A stretch of DNA of 18,011 bases from CAYVVT01 sp964454335 (GTDB taxonomy: Bacteria; Fidelibacterota; UBA8477; JABMPR01), in assembly GCA_964454335.1 (NCBI GenBank), contig CAYVVT010000027.1, positions 1-18,011 of the forward strand, written 5' to 3'. Made by a program: the position numbers and the translations under genes. The notes under the pieces are model-generated. The model saw only the letters and a list, made by a program, of their open reading frames with translations, was not told where the DNA came from and did not search any database. Shown in pieces: positions 8,138 to 15,853 of this stretch. Positions within the stretch are counted from its first letter, which is position 1, and the number at the start of each line of letters is the position of its first letter.

Positions 8138-8383
8138 CTACGAATCAAGATCAGCAACCTCCAGGTTGCCGTCGTTGTCACTCACCAGTTGCTGGATCTT
8201 TTGATCTGCTTCATTCAGCCGCTGCCGGCAGATTTCCACTAATACCAGAGCGTCTGCATGCAGCTCCATGGAATCGTCCAATGAGAGTGTTTCATCTTCC
8301 AGTTTCTGAACGATGTTCTCAAGATCGGTCATCAACTCTTCGAACTTCGTATCCTTGAACTTGTCTGATTTAGTCATCGTCAT
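8138..8383 (-). CDS. xseB: Exodeoxyribonuclease VII small subunit
   Basis: An 81-residue, highly charged helical protein that joins XseA to form exonuclease VII, which degrades single-stranded DNA. The family signature FEELMTDLENIVQKLEDETL lies at about residues 14-33, followed by LDDSMELHADAL and a helical RQRLNEADQKIQQL segment. The first ATG (8381-8383) is preferred because GAGGA lies 6 bases upstream; a second ATG two codons later lies too far from it. The start overlaps the end of xseA by 14 bp, the usual arrangement for coupled expression of the two subunits. Confidence 0.94.
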   Translation of the reverse strand: MTMTKSDKFKDTKFEELMTDLENIVQKLEDETLSLDDSMELHADALVLVEICRQRLNEADQKIQQLVSDNDGNLEVADLDS

Positions 8384-9581
8384 GGATCTTCCTCACTTCA
8401 CTACTGAATCTACCCCGCTCAAGCCGGATATCTACCATTTCTCCCTTGTGCAGGGAGGCTGCATCTTGAACGACAGTACCATTGGGATCGGTAACCACCG
8501 AGTAGCCTCTGGACAGTGTCGCTTCTGGACTCAGTGCCCGTAATCGGTCATCCTGGTTTCCTATCCGGGTACGCAAGTGGTCAAGACGGTTCTGCCAGGC
8601 TGTTGTGAGTCTTTCCCGGATATGGTCCAGTCGTTGGGATCCGGTCTGGATAATAAGGGTGGTTCGTTTCAGGCCATAACTATTGAGTACAGCTTCATGG
8701 CGCAAGCGGCCGCTGATCAGCTTCTTTCTGAGGGTAGTGTTGACCATGTTAACTGCAGCAGTCAACGTTTGCAGCAGTTCATTGCGATCTGGGACCACCA
8801 GTTCTGCAGCGGCGGAGGGTGTTGGAGCTCGCAGATCAGCCACCATATCGGCAATCGTAAAGTCGATCTCGTGGCCTACTGCGCTTACCACCGGTATCCT
8901 GGAATCGAATACTGCCCTGGCAACACTTTCTTCGTTGAAGGTCCACAGGTCCTCAAGTGATCCTCCCCCCCGGCCAATGATGAGTACATCGCAGGGATTC
9001 TCGTTGAAATACTGGATGCCGGCGACGATCTCCTGGGCAGCACCTTCCCCCTGAACACGAGCAGGGAAAAGCAGGATGTCGGCCAGGGGATAACGGCGGG
9101 CCATTACCTGAAGCATATCACGGATGGCCGCCCCGGTGGGTGAAGTGACGATACCGATCCTGCCTGGATAGGCCGGCAGGGATTTCTTGAGTTGGGGATC
9201 GAAGAGGCCTTCGGCTTCAAGTTTACGTTTCAATGCCTCGAAGGCGAGATGAAGGTCCCCCACGCCAGCAGGCAGCATTTCCTGGACAATGAGCTGATAG
9301 CGGCCATGTGGCGGGTAGACGCTGATCCCGCCGCGCAGGGTCACCTGCATGCCGTGAGTTGGCTCGAATGCTACAGCCGCGTTCTGCCGGCGGAACATGA
9401 CGGTATTCAGTTGGGCCGTCTGGTCCTTGATACTGAAATACCAATGGCCCGAACGATGCAGCGTGAGGTTTGAGATCTCGCCCTGTACCCAAACCGATTC
9501 AAAGTTCTGTTCCAGCAGGGAGCGGATCCGACCGGTAAGTTGTCCGACTGTCAGGATGGAGGTTTCTGAGGAGGAGTCCAT
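8370..9581 (-). CDS. xseA: Exodeoxyribonuclease VII large subunit
   Basis: A 403-residue catalytic subunit of exonuclease VII. An N-terminal OB-fold (about residues 10-105, including VWVQGEISN and SGHWYFSIKD) binds single-stranded DNA. The nuclease domain carries IGIVTSPTGAAIRD, GRGGGSLEDLWTFNEE, VVSAVGHEIDFTIADMVADL and RAPTPSAAAELV, all strongly conserved. A shortened coiled-coil region precedes the C-terminal LSRGYSVVTD. At about 405 residues it is shorter than E. coli XseA (456), with the loss in the helical part. The ATG at 9579-9581 is chosen over the TTG six bases upstream. No Shine-Dalgarno sequence precedes either, and an intrinsic terminator of the preceding gene ends 4 bases before the ATG. 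Confidence 0.95.
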   Translation of the reverse strand: MDSSSETSILTVGQLTGRIRSLLEQNFESVWVQGEISNLTLHRSGHWYFSIKDQTAQLNTVMFRRQNAAVAFEPTHGMQVTLRGGISVYPPHGRYQLIVQEMLPAGVGDLHLAFEALKRKLEAEGLFDPQLKKSLPAYPGRIGIVTSPTGAAIRDMLQVMARRYPLADILLFPARVQGEGAAQEIVAGIQYFNENPCDVLIIGRGGGSLEDLWTFNEESVARAVFDSRIPVVSAVGHEIDFTIADMVADLRAPTPSAAAELVVPDRNELLQTLTAAVNMVNTTLRKKLISGRLRHEAVLNSYGLKRTTLIIQTGSQRLDHIRERLTTAWQNRLDHLRTRIGNQDDRLRALSPEATLSRGYSVVTDPNGTVVQDAASLHKGEMVDIRLERGRFSSEVRKIHDDD

Positions 9582-9585
9582 CAGC

Positions 9586-9620
9586 AAAAAAATAGGGTGA
9601 CCGGTGTGTGCCGATCACCC
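9586..9620 (-). terminator. Strong Rho-independent terminator
   Basis: On the minus strand GGGTGATCGG and CCGGTCACCC form a 10-bp stem with one G-T pair (9611-9620 with 9595-9604). The loop is 6 bases (CACACA), and it is followed by TATTTTTTT (9586-9594). This is a textbook intrinsic terminator, 24 bp after the stop codon of the mS38-like gene. It lies immediately in front of xseA. Confidence 0.9.
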
Positions 9621-9644
9621 ATGAATCCGAAATTTATAAAGGTC

Positions 9645-9740
9645 CTAGCGGATCTTTTTCTTCTGACGCAGTGAGCGGAGTCTTTTCTTCCGCTTATGGG
9701 TCGCGATCTTACGACGCTTCCGCTTTTTTCCACATGGCAT
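9645..9740 (-). CDS. Very small basic protein, mS38/COX24 (AURKAIP1) family, putative ribosomal protein
   Basis: A 31-residue protein beginning MPCGKKRKRRKIATHKRKKR, in which 18 residues are Lys or Arg. The GKKRKRRKIATHKRKKRLR pattern is that of the AURKAIP1/COX24 C-terminal domain, known from the mitochondrial small-subunit protein mS38 and from tiny proteins annotated in some FCB-group bacteria. By analogy it probably binds 16S rRNA, but that function is inferred. The reading frame is supported by a strong ribosome binding site, GAGGAG (9748-9753), 7 bases before the ATG, a promoter-like sequence further upstream, and a strong terminator just after the stop. It sits between the HU gene and xseA and appears to be transcribed alone. 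Its length is below usual gene-finder limits. Confidence 0.88.
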   Translation of the reverse strand: MPCGKKRKRRKIATHKRKKRLRSLRQKKKIR

Positions 9741-9768
9741 CTAGCTTCTCCTCTTTCAACGCGCGGCG

Positions 9769-9796
9769 AATATACACCCCGGTGCATGGTTCACAA
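9769..9796 (-). promoter_or_regulatory. Sigma70-like promoter for the mS38-like gene
   Basis: On the minus strand TTGTGA (9791-9796) and TATATT (9769-9774) are spaced by 16 bp. Transcription would start near 9762, leaving a leader of about 20 bases that carries the GAGGAG ribosome binding site. The -10 matches the consensus at five of six positions and the -35 at four of six. Confidence 0.5.
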
Positions 9797-9813
9797 AGAG
9801 AATATTCTTGTGG

Positions 9814-9829
9814 AAAAAGCTTAGAGCTT
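9814..9829 (-). terminator. Weak hairpin at the end of the HU gene
   Basis: On the minus strand AAGCT and AGCTT pair around a 3-base loop, overlapping the HU stop codon, and a run of T follows. The stem is only 5 bp, so termination would be partial at best. Confidence 0.2.
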
Positions 9830-10114
9830 GCTCATTAAAGCCTGGTTCACCCGTTCGCGCAGAAGCTTGGAAGGCTTGAACACCGGCACATAGCGTGCCG
9901 GCAGGTCCACTGCCTCACCGGTACCAGGGTTCCGGGCCTGTTTCGGGGCCCGCATCTTGACACCGAAGCTGCCAAACTTACGGAACTCAACGCGTTTGCC
10001 TTCCACCATCGACTCGGCCAGCGTGGTGAGAAAGGCGTCGATAACCGCCTCAGTCTCAACCTTGGTCAATCCGGTGCCGTGTGAAATGATGTCGACAATA
10101 TCAGCCTTGGTCAT
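9821..10114 (-). CDS. HU/IHF-family DNA-binding protein
   Basis: A 97-residue nucleoid protein that binds and bends DNA as a dimer. N-terminal helices (MTKADIVDIISHGTGLTKVE onward, 1-40) form the dimer core. The beta-arm segment FRKFGSFGVKMRAPKQARNP (about 44-63) includes the intercalating Asn62-Pro63 in RNPGTGE. The C-terminus FKPSKLLRERVN is typical. The sequence alone does not separate HU from an IHF-like member, so no symbol is given. A strong AGGAGG (10120-10125) lies 5 bases before the ATG and overlaps the sppA stop codon. The 9-bp gap indicates co-transcription with sppA. Confidence 0.95.
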   Translation of the reverse strand: MTKADIVDIISHGTGLTKVETEAVIDAFLTTLAESMVEGKRVEFRKFGSFGVKMRAPKQARNPGTGEAVDLPARYVPVFKPSKLLRERVNQALMSKL

Positions 10115-10123
10115 AACACCCTC

Positions 10124-11011
10124 CTAATACGGTAAGCGATACGCCAGTGTCGTCCATGCGGCCCGCTCAGAGCCAGGGATGACCGACGTAACATCGTCCC
10201 ATAGAATATTCCAAATGCTTAGTCTTTCCTTTTCAGGATACACCAACGGTGTGTTATAGCGGATCCCGGCCATGTCACACACCAGTTCTCGTGCATCCGT
10301 GAAGCTACCGATCCCATCTACCAGACCGTAGCGGAAGGCTTGTCTTCCGCTGAAGACCTGGCCCTGGGCCAGTGGCAGCAGCGTCTGGCGATCCAGACCA
10401 CGCTCCTCCTCCACGATGGTTACGAATTGATCATAGACGTCGTCAATGATCTCCTGAAAATATTGTCTCTCAACCTCGTTCATCTCCCGGTAGGGTGAAC
10501 CGGCATCCTTGAAATCTTCTGATTTTATCACCTTCATGCTGACGCCGATCTTCTCCATGAGCTCCGAATAGACCGGGAATTGCATGATGACACCAATACT
10601 GCCTGTGAGGGTTCCGGGATTTGAAATGATACTGTCCGCACCCAGGGCTGCATAATAGCCACCGGACGCTGCCACGCTGCCTAGAGAGGCGACGATGGGT
10701 TTGTCGTACTTTTCCCGGGCTCGTTTCAGGGCGTCATAGATCTCCTGGCTGGGAGCCACGGCACCCCCCGGTGAATTGACGGGGACCAGCACTCCGACGA
10801 TCCGTCTGGATTCAACGAAGCGTTCCAATTGCTTGACCCATTCATGGGAATCCATGATCTCACCCTGCAGGGGCAGCACTGCAATCTGTTCACCTGTGCT
10901 CAGCAGATCGTCACGGCGGCCTGCCTGCCATAACATCACAAGCAACACAAGCACGAATGTGACGATGATGACCCCGTAGATACGGTTTTTTCTGCGGTAG
11001 GGATTATCCAT
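10124..11011 (-). CDS. sppA: Signal peptide peptidase SppA (S49 family)
   Basis: A 295-residue membrane-anchored serine protease that clears cleaved signal peptides. One N-terminal transmembrane helix (about 11-29) precedes the S49 domain. VPVNSPGGAV (77-85) forms the oxyanion region. Ser116 in GSVAASGGYYAA is the nucleophile, and Lys168 in SEDFKDAGSP matches the general base of the Ser/Lys dyad. FSGRQAFRYGLVDGIG is conserved near the end. The protein is the short form found in Gram-positives and archaea as well as many Gram-negatives, not the two-repeat E. coli form. Its ATG overlaps the end of the upstream mltD-like gene by 8 bp, indicating translational coupling. Confidence 0.93.
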   Translation of the reverse strand: MDNPYRRKNRIYGVIIVTFVLVLLVMLWQAGRRDDLLSTGEQIAVLPLQGEIMDSHEWVKQLERFVESRRIVGVLVPVNSPGGAVAPSQEIYDALKRAREKYDKPIVASLGSVAASGGYYAALGADSIISNPGTLTGSIGVIMQFPVYSELMEKIGVSMKVIKSEDFKDAGSPYREMNEVERQYFQEIIDDVYDQFVTIVEEERGLDRQTLLPLAQGQVFSGRQAFRYGLVDGIGSFTDARELVCDMAGIRYNTPLVYPEKERLSIWNILWDDVTSVIPGSERAAWTTLAYRLPY

Positions 11012-12653
11012 TGGTCTTTGGTGTGTAGATCGTCAGTTTCTGCCCGGGATAAATATGTTGCCCATAGCGCAAGCCGTTCCAATAACGAATGCGGCTTGCC
11101 CGGGTGCGGTAACGTTCGGCGATGTGACCCAGGGTATCACCCTTCTTCACAGTGTAGATGATCTTGTTGTAATCTCCAGCCGGCATGCTGGCAGCGGTAG
11201 TGCTTTTCTTGGAAGCGCTGCTGGTGTAGTAGGCTGTGGTGGGGATGACAAGTTTCTGACCCACAGCCAGACGGTTCTTATTCTTGATATGGTTCGCACG
11301 CACCAGTTGACTGACACTTACGTGATAGCGTGCGGCGATGCTCGACAATGTTTCTCCCCGACGAACATAATGGAGCTGGAACTCCTTTTTTTCCGATGTG
11401 GGAATGGCGGCGATCTGCGTGGAGGAGATATCACCCTTGCCGGTAGGTACCCTGAGCTGATAGGCTGTATCCTGTGGTGGTGTAACCCCCTGCCTCAACT
11501 CAGGATTCAGATCCTTCAGCGTCCCGTATTGGACCTTCAATACCCGGGCGATCTTATCCAGATCGAGGCTGCGATCGACCTCGATGATATCATATTCCCA
11601 GTTGGTGAATTCCTTGATCTCGAATTGATAGGCTTCCGGATCGCCGGCAATAATGGCGGCAGAAAGCACCGTGGCCACATAGTTGCGGGTCTGGCGCGGT
11701 AATGAGATCATACGCCAATAATCCCGGTGGCCTTCTCGCCGTATAGCCCTGCGGATATGCATCTCTCCGGAATTGTAGGCCGCCATGGCGAGGTACCAGT
11801 CATCGAATTCGTTGTACAGGTCCCGGAGGTACTGTGCCGCGGCGTGTGTGGACTTGACTATGTCCCGGCGTTCATCGATCCACCAGTCCCGATCCAGCTG
11901 ATAACGTTTTCCAGTGGAGTAGATGAATTGCCAGGGTCCAACCGCATGGGCATATGAGTAGGCTTTGGGATTCAGTCCTGATTCGATGAGAGCCAGAAAT
12001 ATCAATTCCTCCGGCAAGCCATAACTCGCCAGGATCGGTTGTATGGTGGTGGCATATCTAGAGTATCGATCCAGCCATAATTGGAATTCCGCATGCCGCC
12101 TGTCCTTCAGGAAATTGATCATGGTCTCAACACGTTTGTTGAGGATTAACGGCAGGTGGCCGTCCCGATCATCAACGACGATGAACTTCGTATCGCTGTC
12201 CAGGGAATCCAGCAGTTCACTCATCTTCCACAGCTGCTCCTTGAATGAAGGCTGGCCCAGGAGGTTCTGCAACTCTGGACTGATGTAGCTCCTGAAATCT
12301 GAGGCAGCTAATTCAGAAAGACCCCGGACAAGCTCGCTGAGCTCCTCAGGTATCGGCACATCAAGCTCCTCAATGGCTGCCAGAGCGGCTACCATTCTCT
12401 CTACCTCGAACTGTACTCCCAGACTGTCCCCCAGGACTGCCATCAATCTGGCGTCGGCGTAATAGCGCTTTGCCTCCTGGACGTAGTACTCAACCAGAAA
12501 ATCATCGTCTTTCAATTCAGCGACAGGCGAGATCAACTGTCCCAGGTTGTGCGATGCGGCGGATGGAAAGTATCTGTCCTCGGCTCCAAACAGGAAACTG
12601 AGGCTTATCAAAATGACTCCAGAGAGGAGATATATTCGCTGTTTTTTATCCAT
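11004..12653 (-). CDS. MltD-like lytic murein transglycosylase with LysM repeats
   Basis: A 549-residue peptidoglycan-cleaving enzyme. A hydrophobic N-terminal signal or anchor (about 7-24) has no lipobox cysteine. A helical region covers about 40-190. The SLT goose-lysozyme-like domain (about 200-330) has the catalytic Glu224 in LALIESGLNP, plus AVGPWQF (237-243) and AAYNSGE (291-297). The C-terminus has two clear LysM peptidoglycan-binding repeats (about 428-471 and 499-543, starting HYVRRGETL and YTVKKGDTL). A degenerate LysM-like segment lies at about 357-404. The layout matches MltD, with a longer N-terminal region. A poor Shine-Dalgarno sequence and a promoter-like element precede the ATG. 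It heads the mltD-sppA-HU unit. Confidence 0.92.
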   Translation of the reverse strand: MDKKQRIYLLSGVILISLSFLFGAEDRYFPSAASHNLGQLISPVAELKDDDFLVEYYVQEAKRYYADARLMAVLGDSLGVQFEVERMVAALAAIEELDVPIPEELSELVRGLSELAASDFRSYISPELQNLLGQPSFKEQLWKMSELLDSLDSDTKFIVVDDRDGHLPLILNKRVETMINFLKDRRHAEFQLWLDRYSRYATTIQPILASYGLPEELIFLALIESGLNPKAYSYAHAVGPWQFIYSTGKRYQLDRDWWIDERRDIVKSTHAAAQYLRDLYNEFDDWYLAMAAYNSGEMHIRRAIRREGHRDYWRMISLPRQTRNYVATVLSAAIIAGDPEAYQFEIKEFTNWEYDIIEVDRSLDLDKIARVLKVQYGTLKDLNPELRQGVTPPQDTAYQLRVPTGKGDISSTQIAAIPTSEKKEFQLHYVRRGETLSSIAARYHVSVSQLVRANHIKNKNRLAVGQKLVIPTTAYYTSSASKKSTTAASMPAGDYNKIIYTVKKGDTLGHIAERYRTRASRIRYWNGLRYGQHIYPGQKLTIYTPKTNG

Positions 12654-12662
12654 AATTTTCTG

Positions 12663-12691
12663 AAGATAGATTAGAGATGTCCCGATAACAA
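12663..12691 (-). promoter_or_regulatory. Possible promoter for the mltD-like operon
   Basis: On the minus strand TTGTTA (12686-12691) and TATCTT (12663-12668) are spaced by exactly 17 bp, with four of six consensus matches each. The -10 lies only 9 bases before the ATG, so the transcript would have almost no leader. The remaining AT-rich sequence up to 12741 shows no strong terminator for the DUF2851 gene. Confidence 0.3.
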
Positions 12692-12741
12692 GCTCAGAAT
12701 CACTGAATTATCACTTTCATATCATCTAAATATTTAATCAA

Positions 12742-13776
12742 TCACCCTAAAGGTCTCACATCGCGTATCAAGTTGCAGTCCACACACTGCCAATTACGAC
12801 ATAACCCATTCCACCAGGCAATCCAGGCCTGTTGCTGCTGAACTGTTTCAGGCTTTTTGCAGGCCCAGTAAGCTGCCAAACGGCATTCAAATCCATAGTG
12901 CCGGGCAGGCGGGCGGATTTGCCACAGATCCAGGGCAATAGCCGCATCGCTGGAGAATCGTGGAATGAGCACATTATCGATCCATTCATTCTTATATACG
13001 GGTGGTACCGAGGTCAGGACGGGCTGGATCCGTACAAGATAATGTCCAAGATCGCCGGCATCACGGAACGGGTCCGCCGGTTCTTCAATTCCACCCTGCA
13101 GTACCATTGTACGGTACCATCCTGGGAGTTTCCTCCCGAGATATCTGGTTCGGGTACTCCCGGACCATCCAGTGCTGAGCGGCCAGCGATGGAAGCGCAG
13201 GATCCCAGCTGCTTCATGCAGGATCCGCAGCTTCTCAGGCCCGTTGGCCAGGACCAAGGCCATGCCCAGGGTAGTCAGGTGATGGGATCCCGGATTTACC
13301 TCATCCAGCTGTCCAAGCTGTCTGCGTTTACGCACCATTCTAACGGCCGCAGCCCCCCTCATCTCGCCTGGGGATGGTATCCGCTTTGCAGGGCATCTGC
13401 GTCGAGGCAGACACGTTCCAGGCACAACCAGCGTTTCCAGATCGGGACCACCCGTGGGATCCACAACGACATGCAGGATCACACCCCGGTAGGCAGCATC
13501 TTCACCATGCCCATGGGAAAACCAGTCCCGAGCCCGCAGATGGAATTCAACTGGACCGCAGGTCTCTCTGTCATCCATCAAAAGATGGGAATCAAGGACA
13601 TCAGGTCCCGCTCCTGTATTGGTCACGCCCGGATGCAATACTGTGATCTGACTGCCTTCATCGCTGACAAGTCTCCCGCTGGCTCCAGCCTGAGACAGCC
13701 ACCACAGCCGGAGTTGGTCTTCCGAAGGTCCCGCTACAAGATCCAATGCGCTGTATTCACTCCTGTGTTTTCTCAT
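12742..13776 (-). CDS. DUF2851 family protein
   Basis: A 344-residue protein of unknown function. Recognisable family segments are VTNTGAGPDVLDSHLLM (51-67), GPVEFHLRARDW (74-85) and HGHGEDAAYRGVILHVVVD (88-106). The C-terminal region has LIPRFSSDAAIALDLW and a cysteine cluster C326, C331 and C334 (GLCRNWQCVDC), which might bind a metal. The acidic and histidine residues in the N-terminal half have a nuclease-like look, but I cannot assign an activity. There is no signal peptide or membrane segment. An almost equally long frame lies on the opposite strand but lacks family features. It follows plsC by 57 bp. No Shine-Dalgarno sequence is visible before the ATG. Confidence 0.85.
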   Translation of the reverse strand: MRKHRSEYSALDLVAGPSEDQLRLWWLSQAGASGRLVSDEGSQITVLHPGVTNTGAGPDVLDSHLLMDDRETCGPVEFHLRARDWFSHGHGEDAAYRGVILHVVVDPTGGPDLETLVVPGTCLPRRRCPAKRIPSPGEMRGAAAVRMVRKRRQLGQLDEVNPGSHHLTTLGMALVLANGPEKLRILHEAAGILRFHRWPLSTGWSGSTRTRYLGRKLPGWYRTMVLQGGIEEPADPFRDAGDLGHYLVRIQPVLTSVPPVYKNEWIDNVLIPRFSSDAAIALDLWQIRPPARHYGFECRLAAYWACKKPETVQQQQAWIAWWNGLCRNWQCVDCNLIRDVRPLG

Positions 13777-13833
13777 TGGAGGGTACGCGCAACCGTCAGT
13801 TACATAAGATCAGGTTCACGAATAGTGGCGGAA

Positions 13834-14562
13834 TCAGTCAGACGAGGGACGGATATAATTCTCCTGGAATAAAGCATAGGCATCATCCAGGTATTGGTGA
13901 CGGGTTTCATGGCTGTAATTCTGCGGGAGCATCGGAGGTAATACTTTGAGCTGGATTGGAACTGCCTGGATGCTGCGTTCATATTTGCTCTTTGCCAGAT
14001 ACGCGCCATTGACCACCACGGGTACTACTGGAATCCCGGTCTCCAGCGAAAGCAGGAACGCGCCCTTCTTAAAGCGGGCCAGCTCACCGTCAAGGCTGCG
14101 GGTACCCTCAACGAAGATCACCAGCGAGCGGCTACTTCTTCTTTTCATCTTCTCACCGACCTGTTGCATGATGGTGACAGCCTTGGAGTGATCCCTCCTG
14201 TTCACGAAGAAATGACCGGCCGCCCACATGGCCCAGCCAAAGAAAGGGATATAGGCCAATTCGATCTTTGCCAGCATGGCCAGGGCCTGGGGCAGTCCCC
14301 AGTACAGGGCCGGTATATCAAAGGCTGAAGAGTGGTTGCTGATGAATATGTATTGCCCCTTGGGATCAAGATGCTCGAGACCGTCAACGCTGAGTCGCAT
14401 GCCGGTGACTTTCAGGATACCCCAGCTCCAGATCCGACCCACCCAGACAGCGATGAACCCGTTGGGGGTGATCAGTTTGCCCAGAATGGCCGCCACTACT
14501 CCCAGGATGGTCCAGGGGACCAGGAAGAGCAGGGCGTAGTAGTAACGGAGTTTATCGGCCAT
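13834..14562 (-). CDS. plsC: 1-acyl-sn-glycerol-3-phosphate acyltransferase (PlsC family)
   Basis: A 242-residue membrane acyltransferase that converts lysophosphatidic acid to phosphatidic acid in phospholipid synthesis. An N-terminal membrane helix (about 8-30) precedes the catalytic HX4D motif NHSSAFD (His77, Asp82). Motif II follows around FFVNRRD (118-124). The substrate-binding FVEGTRS (150-156) and GIPVVPVVVNGAYL (176-189) correspond to motifs III and IV. The gene begins 5 bp after the serS stop codon, indicating shared transcription. A related acyl acceptor cannot be excluded from the sequence alone. Confidence 0.92.
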   Translation of the reverse strand: MADKLRYYYALLFLVPWTILGVVAAILGKLITPNGFIAVWVGRIWSWGILKVTGMRLSVDGLEHLDPKGQYIFISNHSSAFDIPALYWGLPQALAMLAKIELAYIPFFGWAMWAAGHFFVNRRDHSKAVTIMQQVGEKMKRRSSRSLVIFVEGTRSLDGELARFKKGAFLLSLETGIPVVPVVVNGAYLAKSKYERSIQAVPIQLKVLPPMLPQNYSHETRHQYLDDAYALFQENYIRPSSD

Positions 14563-14567
14563 GAGAT

Positions 14568-15842
14568 TCAGCTGCTGATATGTAGACCTGAGGAGCCCAT
14601 GTAGGGTTTGAGAATTTCCGGTAGCTGCACTGAACCATCCTCCTGCTGGCAGGTTTCCAATAAAGCCACCAAAAGTCTGGGGGTAGCCACGCCGGAACCG
14701 TTGAGTGTATGCACGAACCGGGCTTTGCCACCTTGCTCCTTGAAACGGATACCACCCCTGCGTGCCTGGAAATCTTCGTAATTAGAGCAGGACGAAACTT
14801 CCAGCCAGCGCTGTTCACCGGGAGCCCAGAGTTCCAGGTCATAACACTTGGCCGCAGCGAAGGAAAGATCACCCGTGACCAGTTCCATCACCCTGTAATG
14901 CAGTCCCAATGCTTCCAGGATCTCCTCAGCATCGCGACGCAGGGTTTCCAACTCCTCGTATGAGTTTTCAGGGTGGACGAATTTCACCATCTCCACCTTA
15001 TGGAACTCATGCACCCGCAGATAGCCCCGGGTGTCCTTGCCGTATGAGCCGGCTTCGCGTCTGAAACAGTTTGAATAAGCCGTATATTTGATGGGCAGTT
15101 CGGATTCCGGCAGGATATCATTCTGATGGATATTGGTTACCGGTACCTCGGCAGTGGGTATCAGGAAAAGGTCATCCTGCTCGATGAGGTACATGTCGTC
15201 TTCGAATTTCGGTAACTGTCCGGTGGTGGTCATGGTCTTACGATTTGCCAGCACAGGTGGGAATACCTCTGTATATCCGTGTCTCTCCACATGGAAATCC
15301 AGCATGAAATTCAGCAGGGCCCGTTCAAGTCTGGCTCCCCGTCCTGTATACAAGGGGAAACCGGGTCCGGCTATCTTGGTTCCCTGACTGAAATCGAACA
15401 GCTTGAGAGATTCGCCAAGTTCAAGGTGCGTCTTCAACTTGAACCCTGGGTCCAGGGCCTGTCCCCAGGTTGAAATGTGTCTGTTATCAGCTTCGTCAAG
15501 ACTTACCGGCGCCGTTGGGTGCGGGACATTGGGGACATTCAGCATTTCCTCTCGGAGATCCGCCTCCACCTTACGCTGTTCATCATCAAGGACCTTGATC
15601 CGCTCGCCAGCTTCCCTGGTCTGGGCGATGAGATCATCGGCCGACTCACCAGCCTTCTTCCGCTGTGCGACCTCCCTGGAGATCACATTACGTCGATGCT
15701 TCAGTTCCTCAACTTCGGCAATGATCCTGCGTCGTTGGTCATCCAGTTCCAGGATTCCACCCAGATCGATATCAACACCTTTGTGTGCAACCGCTTCCCG
15801 GATTGCTTCAGGATTTTCCCGGATACGCTGGAGGTCGAACAT
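14568..15842 (-). CDS. serS: Seryl-tRNA synthetase
   Basis: A 424-residue class II aminoacyl-tRNA synthetase that charges tRNA-Ser (and tRNA-Sec where present). The N-terminal long antiparallel coiled coil (about 27-102) binds the tRNA variable arm. The catalytic core holds the serine-binding PTAEVP (229-234), motif 2 with CFRREAGSYGKDTRGYLRVH (259-278) and HEFHKVEM, and motif 3 NGSGVATPRLLVALLE (381-396). The length and motifs are fully standard. AGGAG (15851-15855) lies 8 bases before the ATG and overlaps the stop codon of the aminotransferase gene. Its place behind glycan-synthesis genes probably reflects operon packing and not function. Confidence 0.98.
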   Translation of the reverse strand: MFDLQRIRENPEAIREAVAHKGVDIDLGGILELDDQRRRIIAEVEELKHRRNVISREVAQRKKAGESADDLIAQTREAGERIKVLDDEQRKVEADLREEMLNVPNVPHPTAPVSLDEADNRHISTWGQALDPGFKLKTHLELGESLKLFDFSQGTKIAGPGFPLYTGRGARLERALLNFMLDFHVERHGYTEVFPPVLANRKTMTTTGQLPKFEDDMYLIEQDDLFLIPTAEVPVTNIHQNDILPESELPIKYTAYSNCFRREAGSYGKDTRGYLRVHEFHKVEMVKFVHPENSYEELETLRRDAEEILEALGLHYRVMELVTGDLSFAAAKCYDLELWAPGEQRWLEVSSCSNYEDFQARRGGIRFKEQGGKARFVHTLNGSGVATPRLLVALLETCQQEDGSVQLPEILKPYMGSSGLHISS

Positions 15843-15853
15843 TCACCACACTC

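Noticed and set aside
9581..9787. A 68-codon minus-strand frame overlapping the mS38-like gene
   Set aside because: It reads the same strand in another frame and runs through the terminator. The 31-codon frame has the ribosome binding site and the family pattern.
12832..13872. A 346-codon plus-strand frame covering the DUF2851 gene
   Set aside because: It shows no recognisable family motif and lies antisense to a gene with clear DUF2851 segments. It is a by-product of codon bias.
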